64,000 nt of DNA, from positions 102,123 to 166,122 of the forward strand of contig NZ_JBNGEN010000007.1 in NCBI RefSeq assembly GCF_049977365.1. Reading direction: 5' to 3'. Below the pieces are notes generated by a model. That model was not told where the DNA came from. It did no database searches and worked only from the letters and a program-made list of their open reading frames with translations. The position numbers were made by a program, and so were the translations under genes. How positions within the stretch are numbered: the first letter of the stretch is position 1; each line of letters opens with the position of its first letter. This DNA is from Brachymonas sp049977365. Its GTDB lineage: Bacteria > Pseudomonadota > Gammaproteobacteria > Burkholderiales > Burkholderiaceae_C. Of the stretch, positions 17,008-24,389 are shown piece after piece.

Positions 17008-17595
17008 ATGGTGACGACACAAGCATTCCATACTCGCACGGCTTTGGCGGAAGGTCTGCGAGAGTTGTTCAAGCAACTTGAGGAACGGCTTTCGCTGCGC
17101 AGCCCGGTTAACGTCTACCTGGCTGGGGGAATGGCTGTCCATCTTTACACAGCCAGTCGCGTCACGACCGATGTGGACGCGGAGTTCGGAGGTCGTGTTT
17201 ACCTTCCGAACGATCTGATGGTCGAGGTGACTCTGGAGGACGGCACCCAGCAAGTCGTCTATTTCGACACCAACTACAACTCGACCTTTGCGCTGATGCA
17301 CGAGGACTATCTGGACGACTCCATCCCTGTAGACTTCGGCATGGATCAGATTCGTGTCCACGTCCTCTCTCCCGTCGATCTCGCGGTGAGCAAAATCGCC
17401 CGCTTTGCTGACAACGACAAGGATGACATTGCTGCATTGGTAAGGCTTGGCCTGACCAGCGCAGACGAGATTGAACATCGCGCAACAAGCGCCTTGGCGG
17501 GCTATGTTGGTGGTCAGGCGATGCTGCAACTGAACCTGCGGGATGCCGTCGCCTTGGCTCGCGAGGTCGAAAGCGAACGGGTGGCCGCGCAGTGA
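17008..17595 (+). CDS. DUF6036/AbiEii-like nucleotidyltransferase
   Basis: 195-residue protein with a minimal nucleotidyltransferase core. VYLAGGMAVHLYTASRVTTDVDAEF (about residues 36-60) gives the GG-helix loop and the paired Asp of the DxD metal site, and VDFGMDQIRVHVLSPVDLAVSKIARF resembles the following strand-helix with a conserved Lys. This is the architecture of the AbiEii/MenT and DUF6036 families, several of which are toxins that modify tRNA or other targets. It starts 4 bases after a small ORF and abuts a third, frameshifted ORF. It lies in a short accessory stretch between pilin and molybdate genes. Toxin function is not shown by the sequence. Confidence 0.75.
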   Translation: MVTTQAFHTRTALAEGLRELFKQLEERLSLRSPVNVYLAGGMAVHLYTASRVTTDVDAEFGGRVYLPNDLMVEVTLEDGTQQVVYFDTNYNSTFALMHEDYLDDSIPVDFGMDQIRVHVLSPVDLAVSKIARFADNDKDDIAALVRLGLTSADEIEHRATSALAGYVGGQAMLQLNLRDAVALAREVESERVAAQ

Positions 17596-17926
17596 TTGAC
17601 CGAACTGCCTCTTCTCGAAAAGCATGCGGGAGCGGCATTCACCTTTTGGCGGCACGCCACCGAGGCCATGAAGGCGCATGGCGCTGGTGGCATGAACTGG
17701 GCTGATATCGAGCACAGAACCATCCTCGAAAGCATTTCTGAGCATGGGCAACCCGCCTCTGATGGTGCGGATGTGATCTGCCAGCACAGTCCGGGGGCCG
17801 TGACGAAGGCAAGACGACCTGCGTGCCTTGGTTGAAAGGCTCGCACCTGAACTTCAAGCGCAATATGCCAAGGCGCGAGGCGAGAAAGGGTGTGAATCAT
17901 CCAGCTGGCTGGGTGCAAATGTGTAA
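17596..17926 (+). pseudogene. Frameshifted small ORF downstream of the nucleotidyltransferase
   Basis: From a TTG touching the nucleotidyltransferase stop the frame reads LLEKHAGAAFTFWRHATEAM ... DVICQHSPGAVTKA and then ends at 17833-17835. A second frame that opens at 17804 continues with DDLRALVERLAPELQAQYAK to a stop at 17924-17926. The two halves look like one protein of about 110 residues broken by a small indel between about 17804 and 17815. No family recognised. It could be the third member of the same operon, now inactive, or a sequencing error. Confidence 0.55.
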
Positions 17927-18232
17927 ATCGGCGTGCACTGTGTGGGTTTGTGGCAGCGCCAAGGGGCTATGGAGCTGAGCTGGTTGGTGCATGAAACTGC
18001 GGGGCCTGCCGCCATGGATCAGTCTCGCTGGAGCCGCTGACTCAGTATGTGATCCAGCCCGAGGCAGGCTGGTGGATATCCATTCTTGTCAGACTCGGTC
18101 TCTCTGGCAGTCATGGGCCTTGCTTCTCGTGGAGGGCGGTGACTGGCAAGAATACGCTCTGCATCAGGGCGTCATGGCTTTGCTGCATGCACCACTTTCC
18201 TTGTCTGGAGGCAATACACGCAGACGGCCATG
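17927..18232. other. Gene-free stretch before modA
   Basis: About 300 bases without a convincing gene. The modA reading frame is open upstream to 18049, but that part has no protein-like features and precedes the ModE box, so I treat it as non-coding. It probably marks the edge of the accessory insertion. Confidence 0.5.
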
Positions 18233-18256
18233 CGCTGTATAGGTGGCTATACTTCG
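18233..18256 (+). promoter_or_regulatory. Putative ModE box upstream of modA
   Basis: CGCTGTAT-N8-ATACTTCG: the right arm reads CGAAGTAT on the other strand and matches the left arm at 6 of 8 bases. Arm sequence and 24-base span resemble the E. coli modA operator. It lies 29 bases before the modA ATG, where bound ModE would block transcription when molybdate is plentiful. A modE gene lies 5 kb downstream. Confidence 0.7.
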
Positions 18257-18285
18257 CTCATCTGACGAGCAACAGGAGCACTTCG

Positions 18286-19059
18286 ATGCGGATGACCAGG
18301 CTGATGAACAGGCGGATCGGGATGGCAGTGGCGGCGGTGTGGCTGCTGGGGGGGAGCGTGGCGGCGCAGGCGGCCGAGATCACGGTGTCGGCTGCGGCGA
18401 GTCTGACCAATGCTTTCCGTGAGGTGGGGCAGGCCTACGAGCGGCGGTATCCGGGGGCGCGGGTGCACTTCAACTTCGGTGGGTCGGGGGCGCTGCTGCA
18501 GCAGATGGCCAAGGGCGCACCGGTGGATGTGTTTGCCTCGGCTGACGAGGAGACGATGAACCAGGCGCAGCAGCACGGACTGGTACGGGCCGATGCGAGG
18601 CGCGATTTTGCCCGCAACGCACTGGTGCTGATCGTGCCGGCCGACAGCCGCCTGGCGCTGCACCGTGTGGAGGATCTGGCGCAGCCGGGTGTGCACCGGG
18701 TGGCGGTGGGCAATCCGGCGAGTGTGCCGGTAGGGCGTTACAGCATGATGGTGCTGGGGCGCCTGAAGAGCTGGCCGCAGATTCAGCCGCGCGTGATCCA
18801 TGCCGCCAATGTGCGGCAGGCGCTGGACTATGTGGCCCGTGGCGAGGTGGATGCCGGGCTGGTGTACCGCACGGATGCGGCCATCATGCCGGGCAAGGTG
18901 AAGGTGGCAGCCACGGTGCCCCTGCCGGTGGCGATCCGTTACCCGATCGCGTCCACCACGGGCAGCTCGCAGCAGGTGGAGGCGCGGCGCTTTGTGCAGT
19001 TTGTGCTGACGCCCGAGGCGCAGGCACTGCTGGCCCGCTACGGCTTTGGCCGGCCGTGA
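18286..19059 (+). CDS. modA: Molybdate-binding periplasmic protein
   Basis: Solute-binding component of the molybdate ABC importer, 257 residues. A Sec signal peptide of about 31 residues ends AAQAA before EITVSAAASLTNAF. The anion-site segments NFGGSGALLQQMAKGAPVDVFASAD and GNPASVPVGRY, followed by RGEVDAGLVYRTDA, are typical of ModA. The start is set by AGGAG at 18274 and a methionine at 18286. It is normally followed directly by modB; here a 1.9-kb two-gene unit separates them. Likely repressed by ModE through the box just upstream. Confidence 0.95.
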   Translation: MRMTRLMNRRIGMAVAAVWLLGGSVAAQAAEITVSAAASLTNAFREVGQAYERRYPGARVHFNFGGSGALLQQMAKGAPVDVFASADEETMNQAQQHGLVRADARRDFARNALVLIVPADSRLALHRVEDLAQPGVHRVAVGNPASVPVGRYSMMVLGRLKSWPQIQPRVIHAANVRQALDYVARGEVDAGLVYRTDAAIMPGKVKVAATVPLPVAIRYPIASTTGSSQQVEARRFVQFVLTPEAQALLARYGFGRP

Positions 19060-19222
19060 GGGGCTGACTGCAGGCAGGGATGGATGCTGTGCGGCAGCGG
19101 TGAGTGGTTGTGGGTCTTGTGTGTGCTTTGCGTGGGGGCACGGTCTGCTGCGCGATGGAGCCCAGAGGCTTCGGGTACAGTGCAGGGGGTAGCTCTTTTC
19201 CAGCTTTTTGCAGGGGCATTGT

Positions 19223-19660
19223 GTGAGTCGACCAGGAAATAATCCCAAACGCCGTATCGTGCGCGCGGATATGCTCAGTGACGCTGCGAAGCAGCGCCTC
19301 GAAAAGGCAGTGCGTTATGTGGGCAGCGGCCATCACAAGCGCAATCCTGCTGATTACGGGTTGCTGCGAACCAATCCACGGCCCACAAAGTCGTTGTGCG
19401 ATCTGGTGCGTGTCGTGACGCTTGACGAGGCGCGATCGCTGATGAAAGCGGGTATTGGATGGGGTTTGGTCAGTGAGCTGCGTCAGGATGGGTTTCCCAA
19501 GTACATCTGGAGTGTTTCAGAGTGCGGGGAGGTGTTCGAGGCCAAGACAGATGCACATGGCACGGGGGAGTATCACGGGTATCCACTCGAAAATGAGGAT
19601 GCCATGCATCTGTATGTCACGTCGGTTTGGAAGGAACGATGTCAACACGCTGGTCAATAA
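19223..19660 (+). CDS. Unknown small protein inside the mod operon
   Basis: 145-residue basic protein with no signal or membrane segment, starting at a GTG behind AGGGG. Notable segments are a Lys/Arg-rich N-terminus (NNPKRRIVRADMLSDAAKQRL), then NPADYGLLRTNPRPTKSLCD, then a compact Trp/Tyr-rich C-terminal half (FPKYIWSVSECGEVFEAKTD, GEYHGYPLENEDAMH). I do not recognise a named family. Its stop overlaps the next gene by 22 bases, so the two form one unit, probably a toxin-antitoxin-like or defence module given its placement as an insertion; that is inference. Base composition is lower in GC than flanking modA and modB. Confidence 0.7.
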   Translation: MSRPGNNPKRRIVRADMLSDAAKQRLEKAVRYVGSGHHKRNPADYGLLRTNPRPTKSLCDLVRVVTLDEARSLMKAGIGWGLVSELRQDGFPKYIWSVSECGEVFEAKTDAHGTGEYHGYPLENEDAMHLYVTSVWKERCQHAGQ

Positions 19661-20964
19661 AAACGGATTGGGCATGGCTGGAGTCCGGCTCGCCAGAGGA
19701 GCGGGCCGGATTTGCTGCGATCGACATTACAGCCTATGGCACTTGCCTCACGGAAGGGCATGACCGTCTTCTGCAGAGTGTGCGCAGGGCTCCCTTTCTT
19801 TCTGCGTACCATCTTGCCGAATGGCTGGCCTGGAATTGGTGGCGTTTGCGCTGGGAGCCATGGAAAGCCTCCATGGAGTGGAGGCTTTCGCACGAAATGA
19901 CGAGCATAGGCAGCGGCTATATCTGGCCCCATATCAGCGTGCTGTCGGATGGTACGGATGTCACGTTGTGCGCCAGACCCACGCCGGAACGGCAGCGCAC
20001 GCCTTATCGTTATATCAGCGATGCGGTGAGTGTGATTCCGGGAACGGATTTCGAGACCGAGGTCGATCTGTTCATCGAGACGGTTTTGCGACGGCTGAAG
20101 GATTGTGGAGTTGCCAGGACCAATCTGGAGACAGTGTGGCAGTCTGTGCTCGAAGAACGGCAGGATGCCGCCTTGTACTGGCGCAGAAAGATCGAAGCCC
20201 TGCTCGGCGAAGATCCCGGAGAGATGGATGTGAATTTGCTGCAGCACCTGTTGGATGAATCAAGGCAGATCGGGACTTCTGCCATTGAGGAAATTGCAGC
20301 CAATCGTGTCGAAGGGCAGGCGGTGCCGGATGTCGGGGCACTTCTTGCGCATGTGCGCCGTGTGGGTACCGTAGCGCGATCTGGGGGGCGGGCGCATGTG
20401 GATGTGTGCAAGGTACGGGAGGCTGATGCGCAGAAAACCGATGTGCAGAAAACTCCGGCATGGAAGATAGGCGCCGACGCGGCCCATGCGTTACGGGCAC
20501 ATCTGCAACTGGACCCGGACAGGCCAGTATCCAATCAGGTGCTGACAGATTGCTATGGAGTGCCCGTATCCATTCTGGATGCCCGGGCCGATGTTCCTCC
20601 AATGGATCTTTCACTGTCTTTTGCAGAAACGCAGGGGCAGGATAGGGTGCTGCTGCGCTCCCGGTGGGAGACGGGGCGTCGGTTTGAATTGGCAAGGCTG
20701 CTCGGCGATAGTGTCGTGTACGTTACCCGTGAGCCCATGCGCCCAGCCACACGGTCGAGTACCTATCGGCAGAAGGTGCAGCGCGCTTTTGCGGCCGAGC
20801 TGCTTTGCCCGTTCAGGGCAGTGGACGATATGCTGGGGGCAGATTGTTCGATGGAAAATCAGCAGGATGTCGCGCACCATTTCGGAGTGTCCGCTTTAAC
20901 GGTTCGCTCCTTGCTCGTGAGTCATGGTCGCATGAGCCGCAGCGAATTTGACGAAGGGTACTGA
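19639..20964 (+). CDS. Unknown protein with degenerate ImmA/IrrE-like C-terminus
   Basis: 441-residue soluble protein. The N-terminal 130 residues are Trp-rich (FLSAYHLAEWLAWNWWRLRW) and of unknown fold, and a mainly helical middle follows. The C-terminal 120 residues follow the ImmA/IrrE metallopeptidase layout: a strand-rich segment, RRFELARLLGD where the HExxH zinc helix should be, QRAFAAELLCP, and a final winged-helix-like VAHHFGVSALTVRSLLVSHG. Both histidines of HExxH are replaced (Arg/Phe-Glu-Leu-Ala-Arg), so it is probably not an active protease and may be a regulator. The ATG at 19639 follows AAGGA inside the preceding gene. Confidence 0.65.
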   Translation: MSTRWSIKTDWAWLESGSPEERAGFAAIDITAYGTCLTEGHDRLLQSVRRAPFLSAYHLAEWLAWNWWRLRWEPWKASMEWRLSHEMTSIGSGYIWPHISVLSDGTDVTLCARPTPERQRTPYRYISDAVSVIPGTDFETEVDLFIETVLRRLKDCGVARTNLETVWQSVLEERQDAALYWRRKIEALLGEDPGEMDVNLLQHLLDESRQIGTSAIEEIAANRVEGQAVPDVGALLAHVRRVGTVARSGGRAHVDVCKVREADAQKTDVQKTPAWKIGADAAHALRAHLQLDPDRPVSNQVLTDCYGVPVSILDARADVPPMDLSLSFAETQGQDRVLLRSRWETGRRFELARLLGDSVVYVTREPMRPATRSSTYRQKVQRAFAAELLCPFRAVDDMLGADCSMENQQDVAHHFGVSALTVRSLLVSHGRMSRSEFDEGY

Positions 20965-20991
20965 CATGGGGCCTTGCAGGAGGGGGGCCGT

Positions 20992-21669
20992 ATGGACGAG
21001 CCGGTGACGGTGGCGCTGGAGCTGTCGCTGCGGGTGGCGGGGCTGGCCACTGCGGTGGATCTGGTGCTGGGGGTGGCGCTGGGCTGGCTGCTGGCGCGGC
21101 GGCGCTTTCCGGGGCGGGATGTGCTCGATACGGTGTGCACCCTGCCGATGGTGCTGCCGCCGACGGTGCTTGGCTATTACCTGCTGGTGCTGCTGGGCTC
21201 TCGGGGGTGGCTGGGCGGCTGGCTGCAGGAGGTGTTCGGCATTCATCTGATCTTTACCTGGCAGGGAGCCGTGGTGGCGGCTGCCGTGGTGGCGTTTCCG
21301 CTGGTGTTCAAGCCGGCACGCGCAGCCTTCGAGGCGGTGGATGGGCATCTGGAACAGGCCGCGCGGGTGCTGGGCGTGAGCGAGTGGGGCATTTTCTGGC
21401 GGGTGACGCTGCCGCTTGCCTGGCGCGGCATTCTGGCGGGGTTGCTGCTGGCCTTTGCGCGGGCTCTGGGTGAGTTCGGGGCCACGCTGATGGTGGCCGG
21501 GAGCATTCCGGGCAAGACGCAGACGCTTTCGATTGCCGTGTACGAGGCGGTGCAGGCCGGGCAGGACGATGTGGCCAACCGGCTGGTGGTGCTGATTTCG
21601 GTGGTGTGCGTGGTGGTGCTGCTGTCGGCGGGCCGGCTCGCCCCCGGGCGGCTGGCGCGGCAGGAGTGA
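20992..21669 (+). CDS. modB: Molybdate ABC transporter permease
   Basis: Inner-membrane subunit of the ModABC importer, 225 residues with about five spans. TLPMVLPPTVLGYYLL and the cytoplasmic EAA loop EQAARVLGVSEWGIFWRVTLPLAWRGI, which contacts ModC, are conserved, and RALGEFGATLMVAGSIPGKTQTL is diagnostic for ModB/CysT-type permeases. The ATG at 20992 follows a strong AGGAGGGG. It is separated from modA by an inserted unit and lies 5 bases before modC. Confidence 0.95.
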   Translation: MDEPVTVALELSLRVAGLATAVDLVLGVALGWLLARRRFPGRDVLDTVCTLPMVLPPTVLGYYLLVLLGSRGWLGGWLQEVFGIHLIFTWQGAVVAAAVVAFPLVFKPARAAFEAVDGHLEQAARVLGVSEWGIFWRVTLPLAWRGILAGLLLAFARALGEFGATLMVAGSIPGKTQTLSIAVYEAVQAGQDDVANRLVVLISVVCVVVLLSAGRLAPGRLARQE

Positions 21670-21674
21670 CGGTC

Positions 21675-22511
21675 ATGCAGAACCATGAGAAGGCCGGTGT
21701 GGCGCATGCCACACCGTGCATGCAGCCGGCGGAGGCAGCAGGGGCTGTGCCTGCGGCAGCCGAGGCCGCGGCCGTGTTTGATCTGGCGGTGGACAAGGTG
21801 CTGCAGTCGCGGCAGCACCGGTTTGCGCTGCGGGTGCGGCTGCAGTCCCCGAGCCGGCGGGTGGTGCTGCTGGGGGATTCGGGGGCGGGCAAGTCGATGA
21901 CGCTGCGGGCGGTGGCGGGGCTGCTGCGCCCCGACGCCGGGCATGTGCGGGTGTCCGGGCGCACGCTGTTCGACAGTGCGCGCAAGGTGCATCTGCCGGC
22001 CCAGGCACGCCGCATGGGCTATGTGTTTCAGGATTATGCGCTGTTTCCGCATCTGAGCGTGCGGCAGAACGTGGCGTTTGGACTGCGCCGGGGGTGGCGC
22101 AATCCGTCGGCACGGGCCCGGTGGCCCGAGGTGGAGCACTGGCTGGACATGCTGGGGCTGATGCCGCTGGCGCACCAGCTGCCGGATGCGCTCTCGGGCG
22201 GGCAGCGGCAGCGGGTGGCGCTGGCACGCACGCTGGTGGCGCAGCCCGATGCCCTGCTGCTCGACGAGCCCTTTTCGGCACTCGATCCGTCCCGGCGTGC
22301 GGCCCTGCGCGACGAGCTCGATGCCCTGCAGCAGCGCCTGCAGCTTCCCATGCTGCTCATTACCCACGACACCGACGATGCAGCCCAGCTGGGCGAGCAT
22401 GTGTTTCGTCTGCGCGAGGGCGAAGTGGTGGGGGAAATGTGGCAGGGGGCAACCGCTCTGCCTGCGAGCGCCGGGGCAGGGCTGGCATGCAGGCCATGGC
22501 CCCCTCGGTGA
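21675..22511 (+). CDS. modC: Molybdate ABC transporter ATPase (short form)
   Basis: Energises molybdate import. Within 278 residues it has Walker A GDSGAGKS, Q-loop YVFQDYALFP, signature LSGGQRQRVALARTL, Walker B ALLLDEPFSALD and switch LLITHD. The family norm is about 350 residues with a C-terminal Mop domain; here the protein ends soon after the ATPase, so molybdate sensing by ModC itself is probably absent. An N-terminal Ala-rich extension of about 35 residues precedes the first strand; the ATG at 21675 is the likely start but a later one is possible. Confidence 0.93.
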   Translation: MQNHEKAGVAHATPCMQPAEAAGAVPAAAEAAAVFDLAVDKVLQSRQHRFALRVRLQSPSRRVVLLGDSGAGKSMTLRAVAGLLRPDAGHVRVSGRTLFDSARKVHLPAQARRMGYVFQDYALFPHLSVRQNVAFGLRRGWRNPSARARWPEVEHWLDMLGLMPLAHQLPDALSGGQRQRVALARTLVAQPDALLLDEPFSALDPSRRAALRDELDALQQRLQLPMLLITHDTDDAAQLGEHVFRLREGEVVGEMWQGATALPASAGAGLACRPWPPR

Positions 22512-22528
22512 TGCGGGGGAGTGGGGGG

Positions 22529-22834
22529 TCAGGTCTTGTGATGCAGTGCGCGCAGCATGGCTTCCCGCAGGATGGCATTCATGCGGGTCTGATAGCCTTT
22601 GCCCTGGCTCTTGAGCCAGGCCAGGACATCGGCATCGATGCGCACGGAGGCGTGGGTCTTGACGGGCTTGAAAAAGGGGTTGGGAAGGGCGCGTGCCAGG
22701 AATGCGTCATCCAGCTGGGGAATGTCGCTGTAGTCGATCCTGTCTGCCGGCTGGCTCGCAAGGGCCTTGAGTTCGGCCTCGCGGGCGGCGCTGAGAGGCG
22801 GAAGTGTGCCCTGTGCGTACCTAACTTTGCTCAT
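22529..22834 (-). CDS. brnA: BrnA antitoxin (ribbon-helix-helix)
   Basis: 101-residue antitoxin of the BrnTA type II system. The C-terminal half is a ribbon-helix-helix (ASVRIDADVLAWLKSQGKGYQTRMNAILREAML), expected to bind DNA as part of autoregulation; the N-terminal half wraps the toxin. It overlaps brnT by 14 bases, toxin gene first, as usual for this family. The probable operator is the palindrome at 23129. Confidence 0.9.
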   Translation of the reverse strand: MSKVRYAQGTLPPLSAAREAELKALASQPADRIDYSDIPQLDDAFLARALPNPFFKPVKTHASVRIDADVLAWLKSQGKGYQTRMNAILREAMLRALHHKT

Positions 22835-23111
22835 AATGATGCCTTTCGTGGCGATCGGCGCGACGGGCGCTGATGATGCGGATGATTTCGGCTCCTTCGT
22901 CTTCAAGCTGGAGGGTGTGGGCAACCAGCAGTACCACGCACCCGCCGACCATGCCAAGGGTCTGCCATCGCTGTTCTCCATGTTCGATGCGATCCTGTAC
23001 CGAAAGGGCCAGAGGGTCATCGAACACGCGCGCTGCGTCTTCGAATCGAATGCCATGCTTGCGGAAATTGAGATCTGCTTTGTGGTCGTCCCATTCGAAG
23101 TAGCGCTGCAT
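22821..23111 (-). CDS. brnT: BrnT ribonuclease toxin
   Basis: 96-residue RelE-fold toxin. The N-terminal YFEWDDHKADLNFRKHGIRFEDAARVFDDP is the BrnT hallmark, and the C-terminal EIIRIISARRADRHERHHYE carries the basic/His catalytic cluster. It is full length with all expected segments, so it is likely active and held by BrnA. It lies divergently from modE, between modC and modE, and is probably a recent insertion in the molybdate locus. Confidence 0.92.
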   Translation of the reverse strand: MQRYFEWDDHKADLNFRKHGIRFEDAARVFDDPLALSVQDRIEHGEQRWQTLGMVGGCVVLLVAHTLQLEDEGAEIIRIISARRADRHERHHYEQS

Positions 23112-23128
23112 GGCAAAAGAGTAGCATA

Positions 23129-23146
23129 TTTTTGTATATACAAAAA
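23129..23146. promoter_or_regulatory. 18-bp perfect palindrome, probable BrnA operator
   Basis: TTTTTGTATATACAAAAA is self-complementary over all 18 bases. It lies 17 bases upstream of the brnT ATG on one side and 9 bases upstream of the modE ATG on the other, overlapping the probable -10 regions of both. BrnA proteins autoregulate by binding palindromes at this location. Confidence 0.75.
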
Positions 23147-23155
23147 GGGGGCGAA

Positions 23156-24031
23156 ATGCGCATGAAGGAAACGCCGGAGGCTGTCCCGCACGGAGCGCAC
23201 GCTCCCTGCCCCTGTGAAGAAGCCAGCGAAGAGGCTGCCGTGACGCTCGAAGCGCCGCTTCAGCTGGCGCTGGGGGGGCGGGTGCTGGGGGGGGAGCGGC
23301 AGATGCGGCTGCTGGAGGCGGTGGAGGCCTGTGGCTCCATCACGCAGGCGGCCCGCATGGCGGGCGTGAGCTACAAGACGGCCTGGGATGCCATCGATGC
23401 CATGAACCAGCTGGCCGGCGAGCCGCTGGTGGTGCGCGCCACGGGGGGGCGCGGCGGTGGCGGCACGGTGCTCACGCTGCGCGGCCGGAGGCTGCTGGCG
23501 GGCTATCGGCGCATCGAGGCCGAGCACCGGCGCTTTCTGGCGCATTTGGCCGAAGATGCAGGCCATCTGGCCGACGATTACCGACTGCTGAGGAGAATGA
23601 TGATGAGAACCAGTGCGCGCAATCAGTTCATGGGGACGGTGTCCCGCATCGAGCGGGGAGCGGTCAACGACGAGGTGATGCTGGCCATTGCCGGAGGGCA
23701 TGAGCTGGTGGCCGTGGTGACGCGGGAAAGCACCGATGCGCTGGGGCTGGTGCCGGGGTGCGAGGCCATTGCGCTGGTGAAGTCGTCTTCGGTCATTCTG
23801 GTGACCGAGAGCGAAGGGGTGCGGTTCTCGGCGCGCAATGCGCTGGGAGGGCGCATCATGCGGCTGCATCCGGGGGCCGTGAATACCGAGGTGGTGCTCG
23901 ACATTGGCGCCGGGCTCACGCTGGCGGCCATCATCACCAATACCAGCGCCGACGCGCTGGGGCTGGAGGAGGGCATGCAGGCCCGCGCCGTGTTCAAGGC
24001 GTCGAGCGTGATTGTGGCGGTACCGGCCTGA
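23156..24031 (+). CDS. modE: Molybdate-responsive regulator ModE
   Basis: Transcription factor of 291 residues. An N-terminal winged helix (GGERQMRLLEAVEACGSITQAARMAGVSYKTAWDAIDAMN) is followed by the ModE wing VVRATGGRGGGGTVLT. Two Mop/TOBE molybdate-binding repeats then follow: ARNQFMGTVSRIERGAVNDEV and ARNALGGRIMRLHPGAVNTEV. With molybdate bound it would repress modA through the box at 18233. The ATG at 23156 follows AGGGGG; a second in-frame ATG six bases later is equally usable. Its leader overlaps the brnTA operator. Confidence 0.95.
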   Translation: MRMKETPEAVPHGAHAPCPCEEASEEAAVTLEAPLQLALGGRVLGGERQMRLLEAVEACGSITQAARMAGVSYKTAWDAIDAMNQLAGEPLVVRATGGRGGGGTVLTLRGRRLLAGYRRIEAEHRRFLAHLAEDAGHLADDYRLLRRMMMRTSARNQFMGTVSRIERGAVNDEVMLAIAGGHELVAVVTRESTDALGLVPGCEAIALVKSSSVILVTESEGVRFSARNALGGRIMRLHPGAVNTEVVLDIGAGLTLAAIITNTSADALGLEEGMQARAVFKASSVIVAVPA

Positions 24032-24058
24032 TGCGCTCTGGGCGGTAGCCGGGGCCGC

Positions 24059-24313
24059 TCAGGCCAGGCTGTCGATGAGGGTGATGTACTGCTGGCGGGC
24101 TGCGTCGGCGCTGGTGCCCTTGAGGGCGTTCCAGGCGTCCCACTTGGCGCGGGCGACGAAGTCGCTGAAGCCGGGCTTGGCGGCGGTGTTGTCGCCTTCG
24201 GTGGCCTGCTTGTAGAGGCTGTAGATCTTGAGCAGGGTCTGGTTGTCGGGCTTTTCGCTCAGGGTGGTGGAGCGGGCGACGGCGGCTTCGAAGGCGGCGT
24301 TCAGGTCGGTCAT
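24059..24313 (-). CDS. Acyl-CoA-binding protein
   Basis: 84-residue four-helix ACBP. The family motif KIYSLYKQATEGDNTAAKPGFSDFVARAKWDAWNALKG is intact, including the Tyr and Lys that contact the CoA. It would buffer long-chain acyl-CoA in the cytosol. The ATG at 24313 follows GAGGAG. ACBP is mainly eukaryotic but occurs in a number of beta-proteobacteria; the beta-oxidation locus at 55-63 kb is a plausible functional partner. Confidence 0.92.
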   Translation of the reverse strand: MTDLNAAFEAAVARSTTLSEKPDNQTLLKIYSLYKQATEGDNTAAKPGFSDFVARAKWDAWNALKGTSADAARQQYITLIDSLA

Positions 24314-24389
24314 GGATGTCTCCTCTGTGGGGCTGGGATGCACGGCCTGCGCGCACAGGAAGGGGCAGGCCGGCAGAGGCGCATTCTAC

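Noticed and set aside
18049..18285. N-terminal extension of the modA frame
   Set aside because: It lies before a good ribosome site, the signal peptide and the ModE box; residues are not protein-like.
21600..21680. Upstream extension of modC overlapping the modB end
   Set aside because: It would overlap modB by more than 60 bases and adds only Ala/Gly/Arg-rich sequence; the ATG at 21675 is preferred.
24040..24056. GGCGGTAG, identical to the core of the ops element used by RfaH at polysaccharide operons
   Set aside because: It lies on the plus strand at the end of modE, while the adjacent glycan genes run on the minus strand and start 14 kb away; an 8-base match is likely chance.
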